From: Bacteroidetes bacterium ADurb.Bin013
GTDB lineage: Bacteria > Bacteroidota > Bacteroidia > Bacteroidales > UBA932
Length of the DNA: 64,000 nucleotides
Direction of reading: 5' to 3'
Assembly (NCBI GenBank): GCA_002071385.1
Contig: MWFB01000003.1
Location: forward strand, 1-64,000
In this document: piece after piece, positions 44,646 through 53,594 of the stretch
Layout of the letters: the number at the start of each line of letters is the position of its first letter
How positions within the stretch are numbered: position 1 is the stretch's first letter
The notes under the pieces: model-generated
Databases searched by the model: none
What the model saw: the letters and a program-made list of their open reading frames with translations, nothing else
What the model was told of the DNA's origin: nothing
Position numbers and translations under genes: made by a program

Positions 44646-47363
44646 TTACATGGCTGCCCAGATGGCGGCCTGTGCTGCAGCCAGGCGGGCGATAGGCACC
44701 CTGAAGGGGGAACAGGAAACATAAGTCATACCCATCTTGTAACAGAACTGGATGGACTGGGGGTCCCCTCCGTGTTCTCCGCATATCCCGATCTTGAGAT
44801 TCGGAGTGGTGGAACGGCCTTTGGTGATTCCCTCTTCTATGAGCCTGCCTACAGAAGGCTCGTCAATATGCAGGAACGGGTCAAAGGGGAGGATCTTCTT
44901 CTGGATGTAATCACCCATGAATGACCCGATATCGTCCCTTGAGAAACCGAAGGTCATCTGTGTCAGGTCGTTTGTCCCGAACGAGAAGAACTGAGCCGTC
45001 TTGGCCATCTCATCTGCCACTATTGTTGCCCGGGGTATCTCTATCATGGTGCCATAGAGGTACTCGAAGGTTAGTCCGAATTGATCCTGGACTTCTTTGT
45101 GCACCCTGTCGGCGATAATTTTCTGGTCATCCAGCTCTTTCACACTGACTGTAACGGGAACCATGATCTCCGGTTTGGGGCGGAGCCCTTCCTTGATCAA
45201 CTCGGCAGTGGCTGTGAAAATAGCACGGAACTGCATTTCAGAAATCTCGGGATATGTTATTCCAAGACGCACACCACGGTGTCCCATCATAGGATTTTCC
45301 TCGTGCAGCATTTCTCCCCGTTTGAGTACATCTTCCACGCTTATGCCGAGTTCTTTGGCCAGTTCTTTCTGTTTGTCAAGCGTATGGGGAACAAATTCGT
45401 GCAACGGAGGATCAAGCAGGCGGAAGGTAAGCGGCAGTCCGTCCATGACCCGGAGCGTTTCCTTGGCAGCAGCTCTGACATAGGGAGCCAGTTCATGCAG
45501 GGCCAGTTTTCTCTCACCCACATTTTCCGAAAGGATCATTTTGCGGAGCTTGCTCAAGGGGGCTTCTGAATTCGAGCCGTAGAACATGTGCTCGATACGG
45601 AAAAGGCCTATTCCCTCGGCCCCGAAATTCAAGGCCATACGGGCATCTTCCGGTGTGTCTGCGTTGGTGCGGACTCCCATGGTACGGAAGGAATCCACCA
45701 TTTTCATGAATTCCTGGAACCGGGGATTTTCGGAGGCATCCATAGTATCGATCGCCTTGTCATATACAAAGCCACGTGTTCCATTAAGACTGAAAACAGA
45801 GCCTTCGGGGTATTTTTTCCCGTTCATGGTCAGAACGCGTTTTGCAAGATCAATGTGCACGGCTTCACAGCCTACTATGGCGCATTTTCCCCATCCGCGG
45901 GCTACCAGGGCAGCGTGGGATGTCATGCCTCCGCGAGCGGTCAGCAGACCGTCGGCAACACGCATTCCTTCCACGTCTTCGGGATTTGTCTCTTCCCTGA
46001 CCAATATGACTTTCTTGCCTTTCTTGCTCAATGTAACGGCGTCTTCAGCCGTGAAAACAATCTGGCCCACGGCGCCGCCGGGACCGGCCGGCAGACCCTT
46101 GCCCACCACTTGTGCGGCCTTTTCAGAATTGGGATTCAATATGGGGTGAAGCAGTTCGTCCAGTTGATTGGGCGCAACGCGCAGCACAGCTGTCTTGCGG
46201 TCGATCAGACCTTCCAGCAGCATATCCATGGCCATATTCAGGGCGGCAACCCCGGTGCGTTTGCCTATGCGGCATTGCAGCATCCACAGGCGTCCGTCCT
46301 GGATGGTGAACTCGATGTCCTGCATGTCACGGAAATGAGCTTCCAGGTTCTTCTGGATCTGGTTCAGTTCGCCATATACTTTGGGCATCGTGGTTTCGAG
46401 TGATGCGAGATGCCTGTTCTGGTCATTTTTGGTGGACTCGTTCAGGGGGTTGGGTGTGCGGATACCGGCAACCACATCTTCTCCCTGTGCGTTGATAAGC
46501 CATTCACCGTAGAACTTGGCTTCTCCGGTAGCCGGGTTACGTGAAAAGGCAACACCAGTTGCCGAATTGTCACCCATATTTCCAAATACCATGGATTGCA
46601 CCGTCACAGCAGTACCCCATTCATCGGGAATGCCTTCTATACGGCGATAAGAGATAGCGCGTTTCCCGTTCCATGATTTGAACACGGCACCTATGCCACC
46701 CCAGAGCTGTTCCATGGCATCATCGGGGAATGGCTTGCCGAGTACTTTTACCACCCGTTTTTTAAACATGTCGCAGAGTGTGATCAGGTCTTCCTCTGTA
46801 AGGTCTGTATCGCTTTTGTATCCTTTTTCCACTTTCATCTCATGAAGCAACGCATCCAGTTGCACTCGTATGCCTTGTCCTTCTGCGGGTTCAATCCCTT
46901 CTGCCTTTTCCATGACCACATCTGAGAACATCATAATCAGGCGGCGGTATGCATCGTACACGAACCTGGGATTGTTTGTCTTTTTAATCAGCCCGGGAAT
47001 GGTAGCAGAGCACAGGCCAATGTTCAACACGGTTTCCATCATGCCGGGCATGGAACTCCTGGCGCCTGAACGGCAAGAAACGAGGAGTGGATTTTCAGGG
47101 TCACCAAACCGGGCTCCCATAACATCTTCAGCTTTCATCAGAGCCTGTGCGACTTCTCCTGCCAAGCCCTTGGGGTAGTTGCAGCCCAGGGCATAATATT
47201 CGGTACAACATTCTGTTGTTATAGTGAAACCTGCAGGAACAGGTATTCCCAAGAGACACATTTCTGCCAGGTTGGCACCTTTGCCACCCAGCAGATTTCG
47301 CATGGATCCGTCACCATCGGCAGTTTTTCCGCCAAAGCTGTAAACTCGTTTGATTTCTGACAT
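44646..47363 (-). CDS. ppdK: Pyruvate, phosphate dikinase
   Basis: Interconverts pyruvate, ATP and phosphate with PEP, AMP and pyrophosphate, a reversible step of anaerobic glycolysis. The 905-residue protein has the N-terminal nucleotide-binding domain (GGKGANLAEMCLLGIPVP), the swivelling phosphohistidine domain with LTARGGMTSHAALVARGWGK, and the C-terminal PEP-binding barrel (GICGEHGGDPQSIQFCYKMG). The length fits the family. It is monocistronic, with a -7 box 48 bases upstream and a strong terminator downstream. Confidence 0.98.
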   Translation of the reverse strand: MSEIKRVYSFGGKTADGDGSMRNLLGGKGANLAEMCLLGIPVPAGFTITTECCTEYYALGCNYPKGLAGEVAQALMKAEDVMGARFGDPENPLLVSCRSGARSSMPGMMETVLNIGLCSATIPGLIKKTNNPRFVYDAYRRLIMMFSDVVMEKAEGIEPAEGQGIRVQLDALLHEMKVEKGYKSDTDLTEEDLITLCDMFKKRVVKVLGKPFPDDAMEQLWGGIGAVFKSWNGKRAISYRRIEGIPDEWGTAVTVQSMVFGNMGDNSATGVAFSRNPATGEAKFYGEWLINAQGEDVVAGIRTPNPLNESTKNDQNRHLASLETTMPKVYGELNQIQKNLEAHFRDMQDIEFTIQDGRLWMLQCRIGKRTGVAALNMAMDMLLEGLIDRKTAVLRVAPNQLDELLHPILNPNSEKAAQVVGKGLPAGPGGAVGQIVFTAEDAVTLSKKGKKVILVREETNPEDVEGMRVADGLLTARGGMTSHAALVARGWGKCAIVGCEAVHIDLAKRVLTMNGKKYPEGSVFSLNGTRGFVYDKAIDTMDASENPRFQEFMKMVDSFRTMGVRTNADTPEDARMALNFGAEGIGLFRIEHMFYGSNSEAPLSKLRKMILSENVGERKLALHELAPYVRAAAKETLRVMDGLPLTFRLLDPPLHEFVPHTLDKQKELAKELGISVEDVLKRGEMLHEENPMMGHRGVRLGITYPEISEMQFRAIFTATAELIKEGLRPKPEIMVPVTVSVKELDDQKIIADRVHKEVQDQFGLTFEYLYGTMIEIPRATIVADEMAKTAQFFSFGTNDLTQMTFGFSRDDIGSFMGDYIQKKILPFDPFLHIDEPSVGRLIEEGITKGRSTTPNLKIGICGEHGGDPQSIQFCYKMGMTYVSCSPFRVPIARLAAAQAAIWAAM

Positions 47364-47411
47364 AAAAATTATATAAGGTTAATAAATTGAATATTATGGG
47401 ATTTGGGGCTG

Positions 47412-47419
47412 CAAAAATA
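47412..47419 (-). promoter_or_regulatory. -7 box for ppdK
   Basis: Minus strand TATTTTTG is a TAnnTTTG match, predicting a leader of about 44 bases. It lies just past the phoH stop codon. No phoH terminator is visible, so read-through from phoH is possible. Confidence 0.5.
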
Positions 47420-47428
47420 ATAAAAAAG

Positions 47429-48760
47429 TTACAATATGTTCCCCGCCAGATCGGCCAATCGGCTCCGTTCCCCCCTGACAAGGTTTACATGCGCAAAGAG
47501 TTCCTGTCCCAACATTTTGTCTGTCAAATAAGTAAGACCGTTTGAATGCATGTCAAGATAGGGTTGGTCAATTTGGTAGATGTCGCCGGTGAAAACCAGC
47601 TTGCTCCCTTCTCCAGCCCTGGTAATTATGGTTTTAACTTCATGTGGTGTAAGGTTCTGTGATTCATCAACTATGAAGAAAACTTTCGACAAACTTCTTC
47701 CCCGGATGTATGCCAGCGGTGATATCAGCAATTTTTCATTCTTTACCATTTCTTCTATGCGGACAAATTCACGGCTGTTGGCTTTCAGGCTGCCTTTGAT
47801 AACACTTAGATTATCCAGCAGGGGCAACATGTAGGGAGCCATTTTTTCCTTGATGTCCCCGGGCAGATAGCCCATTTCCTGGTTTTGCAGGGGAATAACA
47901 GGCCGGGATAGCATGATCTGGTCATAGTCGCTTTCCTGTTCAAGGGCAGCCGCCAAGGCAAGCAAGGTCTTCCCGGTACCGGCAATCCCGGTGAGGGAAA
48001 CAAGGCTTATGGCGGGATCAAGCAGGGCATCCAGGGCAAAATTCTGTTCCGAGTTACGGGGGGAGATGCCATAGGCCCTGTGGCCCGGAACGGGAATCAG
48101 GCATTTTGTGGATGCCTGGTATCGTGCCATGACCGATCCGTCCTTGTTCCTGAGTATGTAATACTGGTTGTGGTGTGCTCCTTTAAGACGTATGTCCTTT
48201 CCAGGAAGGCCTTCCGGTGTCTGGTACAATTTGGCAATGGTCTGGGGTGTAACCCTGTTCAATTTGATAACACCTTTGGAGATGCTGACTATGCTTTCGT
48301 CACGGACCTTGTCTGTCAGGTAATCCTGTGCTTCTATTCCCAGCGCCTTAGACTTGATACGCAGGTTGACATCTTTTGTGATCAGGATCACCATGCGCTC
48401 GGGATAGTTTTCTTTCATGTATTGTGCCACAACAAGGATACGGTGGTCGGGGGTATCTTCATAAAAAGAATCCTGCATCATGTCAGGAAAAGGATGACCC
48501 AGTTCCACCTTCAGGCGTCCCCTGCCGGGACCCATACTGATCCACCCATTCAACATCTTATCCCCCAGGATCTTATCCAGAGAACGCGCAAATTCACGGG
48601 CATTGAAGTTGATCTGGTCATTGCCTTTTTTGAACTTATCCAGTTCTTCGAGTACGATAATGGGTATGACCACATCATTTTCCTGGAAATTACCGAGTGC
48701 CTTGTGGTCGTGAAGGAGCACATTGGTATCGAGTACGAATATTTTTGGATTGTTTGACAT
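47429..48760 (-). CDS. PIN-PhoH family ATPase/ribonuclease (PhoH2-like)
   Basis: A 443-residue fusion of a PIN-type nuclease domain and a PhoH ATPase. The PIN part (residues ~5-140) has acidic residues in VLDTNVLLHDH and LITKDVNLRIK. The PhoH part begins about residue 240 with Walker A LTGIAGTGKTLLAL and has a Walker B-like FFIVDESQNLTPHEVKT. PhoH2 proteins unwind and cut RNA in vitro, and a role in RNA turnover is likely. The start MSNNPKIF is preferred because the -7 box lies upstream of it; a TTG-type start seven codons earlier overlaps the transcription start. Confidence 0.93.
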   Translation of the reverse strand: MSNNPKIFVLDTNVLLHDHKALGNFQENDVVIPIIVLEELDKFKKGNDQINFNAREFARSLDKILGDKMLNGWISMGPGRGRLKVELGHPFPDMMQDSFYEDTPDHRILVVAQYMKENYPERMVILITKDVNLRIKSKALGIEAQDYLTDKVRDESIVSISKGVIKLNRVTPQTIAKLYQTPEGLPGKDIRLKGAHHNQYYILRNKDGSVMARYQASTKCLIPVPGHRAYGISPRNSEQNFALDALLDPAISLVSLTGIAGTGKTLLALAAALEQESDYDQIMLSRPVIPLQNQEMGYLPGDIKEKMAPYMLPLLDNLSVIKGSLKANSREFVRIEEMVKNEKLLISPLAYIRGRSLSKVFFIVDESQNLTPHEVKTIITRAGEGSKLVFTGDIYQIDQPYLDMHSNGLTYLTDKMLGQELFAHVNLVRGERSRLADLAGNIL

Positions 48761-48778
48761 TAGTTGATATTTAACCAA

Positions 48779-48786
48779 CAAAGATA
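48779..48786 (-). promoter_or_regulatory. -7 box for the phoH-like gene
   Basis: Minus strand TATCTTTG, 18 bases before the ATG at 48760. The divergent folC has the weaker box TAAATTCG at 48801-48808, seven bases before its ATG. Confidence 0.55.
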
Positions 48787-48815
48787 GGAAAAATTATGTC
48801 TAAATTCGCAGCGTC

Positions 48816-50093
48816 ATGGAATTCAGCGAAGCCTTATCTTTTCTGATCGGGAACTTTCCCCAGTACCAAAAAATAGGTATAGAAGGATACAAACCGTATC
48901 CGCAACGCATGCTCTCCCTGGCTGCCTGGCTTGGAAATCCCCAGGACAGGTATCCCTGTATCCACATTGCGGGAACTAACGGAAAAGGCTCTGTTTCCCA
49001 TATGCTTGCAGCTATCATGCAGGCAGCAGGACTTAGTACGGGGCTGTACACATCACCCCATCTGACAGATTTCAGGGAACGGATAAAAGTAAACGGGAAA
49101 ATGATTTCCCAGGCTGAGGTAATTGATTTTCTGGAACGTTTTTCACGTGAAAGGATGGGGGAACTCGGGGAAGAACTGCCCTCTTTTTTTGATATGACCA
49201 CAGCCATGGCTTTTCATCACTTTGCCTTGCAAAAGACAGATATTGCCATTGTCGAGACTGGCCTTGGGGGACGTCTGGATTCCACCAACATCATCACTCC
49301 TCCATCAGTTCTGCTTTCTGTCATTACCAATATTGGGCTGGATCATTGCGACTTGCTGGGAGATACCATAGCAAAGATAGCGAGTGAAAAAGCAGGGATC
49401 ATCAAGCCGGGAGTTCCGGTAGTGGTGGGCGAGTATGACCCCGAGGCATTGCCTGTTATTGCCGCCCGTGCTGTCCGGTTGAAAGCTCCCCTTTTCCGGG
49501 CTTTTGAAGGATCTTACCCTTCCTATGACATTGAAGGAGACACCTTGTATCAGCAGAAAAATCTGAAAACCGCACTGTGTGCAGTGGATGTGCTAAAAGA
49601 AACCAATCCTGGCTTGTCATCCCGGCTGACACCCCAGGCGATTGCTACAGGACTGGAACATTTTGAATCAGTTACAGGCCTGCGCGGAAGGTGGGAACGT
49701 CTTTCCCTCTTCCCGGCCGTTATTGCCGACACGAGCCATAATGCACACGGGATGAAATACCTGAAAGAACAACTCGCAAAAGAAAGATACCAACGGTTGT
49801 ATATTGTCCTTGGTGTGGTAAGGGGAAAAGACCTGGAATCCATCACATCGCTTTTACCACAGGATGCCTATTATTATTTTACACAAGCACACATCCCCAG
49901 AGCGCTGCCTTTTACCGAGCTGGCTGCTTGGTGCAGGAGAGCAGGCTTGAAGGGAGAAGAAGTGCCGACGGTCGAAGAGGCCTATCAAAAGGCATGTGCA
50001 GCAGCCTCCGCCCAGGATTTGATCCTGGTGGGAGGCAGTACTTTTACCGTGGCGGATCTGCTGGAAAACTTTTTTTGCAAGGGAAAAAATTAA
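48816..50093 (+). CDS. folC: Dihydrofolate synthase / folylpolyglutamate synthase
   Basis: Mur-ligase-like ATP-dependent enzyme that adds glutamate to dihydropteroate and to folates. The 425-residue protein has the P-loop IAGTNGKGSVSHMLAAI, the Mur-type ETGLGGRLDSTN segment and SEKAGIIKPGVPVVVG. The C-terminal domain includes AVIADTSHNAHGMKYL. The length fits the family. It probably ends before the tRNA, which has its own promoter boxes starting four bases past the folC stop codon. Confidence 0.96.
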   Translation: MEFSEALSFLIGNFPQYQKIGIEGYKPYPQRMLSLAAWLGNPQDRYPCIHIAGTNGKGSVSHMLAAIMQAAGLSTGLYTSPHLTDFRERIKVNGKMISQAEVIDFLERFSRERMGELGEELPSFFDMTTAMAFHHFALQKTDIAIVETGLGGRLDSTNIITPPSVLLSVITNIGLDHCDLLGDTIAKIASEKAGIIKPGVPVVVGEYDPEALPVIAARAVRLKAPLFRAFEGSYPSYDIEGDTLYQQKNLKTALCAVDVLKETNPGLSSRLTPQAIATGLEHFESVTGLRGRWERLSLFPAVIADTSHNAHGMKYLKEQLAKERYQRLYIVLGVVRGKDLESITSLLPQDAYYYFTQAHIPRALPFTELAAWCRRAGLKGEEVPTVEEAYQKACAAASAQDLILVGGSTFTVADLLENFFCKGKN

Positions 50094-50096
50094 GCA

Positions 50097-50126
50097 TATC
50101 TTTGCAGTCCATTTAGCATACCTTTG
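50097..50126 (+). promoter_or_regulatory. Tandem -7 boxes upstream of tRNA-Val
   Basis: TATCTTTG (50097-50104) and TACCTTTG (50119-50126) both match TAnnTTTG. The second ends 11 bases before the mature tRNA 5' end and is the better candidate. Confidence 0.55.
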
Positions 50127-50137
50127 CTAATGCACAT

Positions 50138-50212
50138 GGGAGCTTAGCTCAGCTGGTTTAGAGCACCTGCCTTACAAGCAGGGGGTCATGAGTTCGAATC
50201 TCTTAGCTCCCA
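50138..50212 (+). tRNA. tRNA-Val (anticodon TAC)
   Basis: A 75-base cloverleaf with a perfect 7-bp acceptor stem (GGGAGCT with AGCTCCC), D arm AGCTCAGCTGGTTTAGAGC, anticodon arm CCTGC-CTTACAA-GCAGG with anticodon TAC, and T loop TTCGAAT. The T stem has one mismatch. Discriminator A; the 3' CCA is not encoded. A strong terminator follows. Confidence 0.96.
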
Positions 50213-50222
50213 CAACAAAACG

Positions 50223-50258
50223 GCCGGCCAAAGATCAAATTTGGCCGGCTGCTTTTTT
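50223..50258 (+). terminator. Terminator after tRNA-Val
   Basis: A perfect 10-bp stem GCCGGCCAAA (50223-50232) with 50240-50249, then TGC and six T. Confidence 0.92.
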
Positions 50259-50288
50259 GCCTAGGCTCTCACACTTATACTGTCTTCT

Positions 50289-50365
50289 GCTGTCGTTGCT
50301 ACCATAAAGAACCGGGAGCTTTTATTACGCCGAGGCTCCCGGTTCTTTATGGTAGCAACGACAGC
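50289..50365. repeat. Dispersed long-stem hairpin repeat, copy C
   Basis: A perfect 31-bp inverted repeat (50289-50319 with 50335-50365) around a 15-base loop. The inner stem is identical to copy A over 22 bases. The outer stem matches copy B (13 of 15 bases with two compensated differences). It lies 31 bases after the tRNA-Val terminator, outside any gene. The remaining 81 bases to the usher stop hold nothing I recognise. Confidence 0.9.
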
Positions 50366-50446
50366 TAGCAGCAAGTTGTTGAAGCACCGGCGAGAAAGAA
50401 AAACTTAACGTTCTTGAAATGCAAGGATCACAGAGTACGAGGTATC

Positions 50447-53400
50447 CTACCTGAGTATGCAGTCTTCCCAACCCATGGCATCAACCATGCGCATCCAGTG
50501 CAGGGCTTCCCTACGGGTGCGGAAGTATTGGGATACATAATGATAACGTCCGTCTTCTTCCAGAACAGCAGTGATTTCCAATATTGGCAGCCTTTGTTTC
50601 AGGTGTGTTAAGTAGTTGCTTCCACTTTCCAGGGGTTTGTCTGTAACCAGGAACTGTAAACGGTAACCGCTCTTGACGGGGCTTTCGGCAACCTGGGGAG
50701 TAGTCATCTGCTTTATGGGAGTATCACCTGTTTTACTTTTTTGTTCAGCAGGCGGGAGCGGAGGCGTAACCGGTACGGGAGCAGGAGTGACAGCCTGGGA
50801 TGGGGATATCTTTTTAGCAGGATCGGATGTTAATGTGTCCTTTTTGGCGGGCGGAGTCATAGGTTGAGCCGCCTGTGCAGGAGTAGCAGCAGTCGGAGTT
50901 ACAGGAGGAGCTGCCTGTGCAGGAGCAGCAGCAGGCTTTGTGGCAGGGGCATTTGACTGGATCACAAATTCCAGGTCGTTTATGTAGTCTCCGTCAATGC
51001 TTGGCTCAACTGTGAAGGGAATAAAGGCGGGTGTGGCTGTCATATCCAGTTTTCTCATCTGTTCCGGGTCTACTGCTACCAGGTAATTGCCCGGGGCGAG
51101 CCCCATATAGCTGAAATAGCCATCAGATTCGGAAAGCGTGCTGTTTAAAATTACCGTGTCGTTCTTGTAGAACTGTACGGTTATCCTTCCCTGGCCACGC
51201 AGGGTGTTTCTGTCACGAAGGTATACCTGGCCGGATGCTTCTGCCACGACCACTATGGGGACCTCAATCCGTTTAAACTGGTTGGGATCTACTATCACAC
51301 TCATGGTCTGGTTGTTCATTCTCCAGGAAATGTTATCGAATTTGCTTCCGTTCAGGGTGACCAGGTACTGGGCATAGGGCTGCAGGTCATAGATACGCGT
51401 AATGGTATCCTTCTCTATGTACTGGATCCGTCCCCCGCTCACCTGGACCTCCATTCCAAAGGCTTTGGGCTCTCCCTTGTCCCGTTTTCCATTCCAGTTC
51501 ATGTCCAGGAAAGGATACAGGATCATACCACCCTTACCTACAGTGCTTCTGTTATTAACTGCAACTAACCTGGAGCGCGGATCAGTCATGATGCTGCCGC
51601 TTGCAGTTTCCACAAACGAATAGGTATTATTGCTCCTGCGTGCAGAGAATCCAATTTGTGCAAATGAAAAATCGTAGCGCAATCCCAATTCCAGGTTAGT
51701 TATGCTGTTCAGGAAATTCCTTTCAAAGGATACGTTCAGGTATCCGTTGTTGAACATTCTTTTTTCCAGGGCTGCACGTACAGAAACAAACTTGCCCTGG
51801 GTGTAGTTGAATTGAGTCTGGGGAGTCAGTATGAATGCTGCCGGAAGTTTTATGGACATAGACAGGGTACTGTATATATTGGGCTTGGAGGCAGAGGAGA
51901 ATGTCGCGAAAGTAGTCAGGTTTGTATTGATACCAAAAAGGCTTCCTGACAACAGTAATTCTGCCGTGGTATACTGTGTGGTAGGCATGATCACCTGGTT
52001 AAGTGACATTCTTGTGAAGACGGAAAAACTTTTGAACCTGATGGGGATTGACATGGCAATGCGCCTTTCTTCCAGGTAATTGGTGTTGATGGCCTTTTGG
52101 TCCTTATCGTAACGTGTGTAATTCACTTCCAGCTGAATGTCAGAGCGAAACCTCCAGTTCAAAATCCCTTTGACATTCACACCATGGGTATATTCACCGG
52201 TAAGCAGCAATCCCGGGGCAAGTCTCAGGGATGTATGCACGAAGGGCATGATCTGGCCGGAGGTTACAGAAGAAAGGTATTCAACACCGGCTCCTATGGT
52301 CATGAAACGTGTTATCCCGTAATCCATGTCCAGCCTGGAAAATTTACTCCACAGGGAATCCGAGACCATACCAGCCGAGAGCCGGTACTCGAAATTGCCT
52401 GCAGGAAGGAAATTATAGGGTATATTCAGCGTTTGTTCCTTAGAGCGTTCTTCCCCCCACGGACCGTAGAATTGTAGTTTCACATTGGTGTTTCCATAAA
52501 TCATGGGAACCTCAAACGTATAGAAGCCCGATGCGTCAGCTTGCTTGTAATCTACCAGGACATTGTTAACATACAGTTCCACAGTCCAGCCAGGTTCAGT
52601 AACATCGCTCAGGGTATAGGTCCCGAAGGACTGCCGGTAAGTGGTGGGTGTGTTGGTGATCTGTATACCCAATACCGGCGAATTTATGGTAGACGTGGAG
52701 AAGGAGTTGATTTTTCCCAGGATGACCTGACGGAGTGCTTTATATTTGTTATTGGCATAACGCCACTGGTAGAACTGGTTCCTTTCCTGAAAGGGAGTAT
52801 TGGTTGTGTAGTTCAGGTTGATATTCGTTTCTCCGCCCAAAATGACGCCGCCAAGGTTCAGGGACAGGCGTGCTCCCTTAGGGCCCTTGATTTCTTGTGT
52901 CAGGATCGCAGACCAGTCGGCCATCCCAAAGTGAATCAATGGGAATTTCCTGCCAATAACCGTATCGGCTACTATGTCACCTGTTATCTGTCCCAGGCTT
53001 TTTCGCATTTGTGCCAGTCGCATTTCCCTGATTACCGGGAGCTCGATACTGGTGTTCATGGAAACGGAGAGGCTCCTGTAGCTGAAGCTGCAGTCCAGGC
53101 CGAACACCTGCCCGAAGAGTTCTGTTTTTAAGAATAAATTGGTTTCTGTCCGGATGATATCTCCGGCTTTAAGCTGGAATTCTTTATCCTTGAATGTTAT
53201 CCTGTTGTTTACCCGGTCTATGTTGTAGGCGGCATCTTCGGTAATAAAGAACCCGTTTACAGATTCAAATCCGGCGGTATATGAATTTTTGATCTTAAGA
53301 AAATCGAATACTTCAATCAGGGATAAATAAACACTGGTTTCTCCAATAACGGCTGAAATATCTGTACCCCCAATTCGGGGAACAGAAAAATAAATGACCA

Positions 53401-53518
53401 TTTCTTCCAGATACTCTTCTTCCTGGGCCAGGCTTCTGGCCGGCAGCATGATCCCGGTGATCGCCATTAAACAAGTGATGATCGGGATAAGACGCCTGAA
53501 AAGAGGTTTTGAGATCAT
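50447..53518 (-). CDS. Usher-like outer-membrane protein with SPOR-like C-terminus
   Basis: A 1023-residue exported protein (signal peptide LMAITGIMLPARSLA). A domain of about 130 residues precedes a long beta-barrel. The barrel region contains a usher-type plug segment (WTVELYVNNVLVDYKQADAS, then YGNTNVKLQFYGPWGE). After the barrel come an Sdr/Cna-B-like motif (DMNWNGKRDKGEP), a Pro/Ala/Gln linker with PAQAA repeats (residues ~875-955) and a terminal ~70-residue domain resembling SPOR peptidoglycan-binding repeats. It probably secretes or assembles the DUF4402 subunit coded just upstream. The start ATG at 53518 is preferred over TTG at 53521. No PapD-like chaperone is coded next to it. Confidence 0.75.
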   Translation of the reverse strand: MISKPLFRRLIPIITCLMAITGIMLPARSLAQEEEYLEEMVIYFSVPRIGGTDISAVIGETSVYLSLIEVFDFLKIKNSYTAGFESVNGFFITEDAAYNIDRVNNRITFKDKEFQLKAGDIIRTETNLFLKTELFGQVFGLDCSFSYRSLSVSMNTSIELPVIREMRLAQMRKSLGQITGDIVADTVIGRKFPLIHFGMADWSAILTQEIKGPKGARLSLNLGGVILGGETNINLNYTTNTPFQERNQFYQWRYANNKYKALRQVILGKINSFSTSTINSPVLGIQITNTPTTYRQSFGTYTLSDVTEPGWTVELYVNNVLVDYKQADASGFYTFEVPMIYGNTNVKLQFYGPWGEERSKEQTLNIPYNFLPAGNFEYRLSAGMVSDSLWSKFSRLDMDYGITRFMTIGAGVEYLSSVTSGQIMPFVHTSLRLAPGLLLTGEYTHGVNVKGILNWRFRSDIQLEVNYTRYDKDQKAINTNYLEERRIAMSIPIRFKSFSVFTRMSLNQVIMPTTQYTTAELLLSGSLFGINTNLTTFATFSSASKPNIYSTLSMSIKLPAAFILTPQTQFNYTQGKFVSVRAALEKRMFNNGYLNVSFERNFLNSITNLELGLRYDFSFAQIGFSARRSNNTYSFVETASGSIMTDPRSRLVAVNNRSTVGKGGMILYPFLDMNWNGKRDKGEPKAFGMEVQVSGGRIQYIEKDTITRIYDLQPYAQYLVTLNGSKFDNISWRMNNQTMSVIVDPNQFKRIEVPIVVVAEASGQVYLRDRNTLRGQGRITVQFYKNDTVILNSTLSESDGYFSYMGLAPGNYLVAVDPEQMRKLDMTATPAFIPFTVEPSIDGDYINDLEFVIQSNAPATKPAAAPAQAAPPVTPTAATPAQAAQPMTPPAKKDTLTSDPAKKISPSQAVTPAPVPVTPPLPPAEQKSKTGDTPIKQMTTPQVAESPVKSGYRLQFLVTDKPLESGSNYLTHLKQRLPILEITAVLEEDGRYHYVSQYFRTRREALHWMRMVDAMGWEDCILR

Positions 53519-53526
53519 CAAAAAAA

Positions 53527-53573
53527 GATATATTGTAAATTTTGCAAAAATAGCGAAATTTACAATATATCTG
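53527..53573 (-). promoter_or_regulatory. 17-bp inverted repeat enclosing a -7 box, before the usher gene
   Basis: Perfect arms 53527-53543 and 53557-53573 (core AGATATATTGTAAATTT) with a 13-base centre. On the minus strand the centre carries TATTTTTG (53546-53553), a -7 match, and the hairpin is followed by a run of T ending at the usher start. It can act as an attenuating terminator for read-through from the DUF4402 gene, as an operator over the usher promoter, or both. Confidence 0.65.
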
Positions 53574-53594
53574 GCGGTTCTTTGAACTTAAGCT

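Noticed and set aside
45588..46403. 271-codon plus-strand frame opposite ppdK
   Set aside because: Shadow of the highly conserved ppdK coding strand; no promoter, no family, composition of an antisense frame.
50138..50319. tRNA-Val 3' end as an integration attachment site duplicated in the hairpin
   Set aside because: Only the short string GGGAGCTT is shared between tRNA and hairpin, there is no integrase, and no direct repeat of the tRNA end was found.
53527..53573. Invertible (phase-variable) promoter before the usher gene
   Set aside because: The segment between the arms is only 13 bases, far too short for known recombinase-driven inversion in Bacteroidota, and no invertase gene is near.
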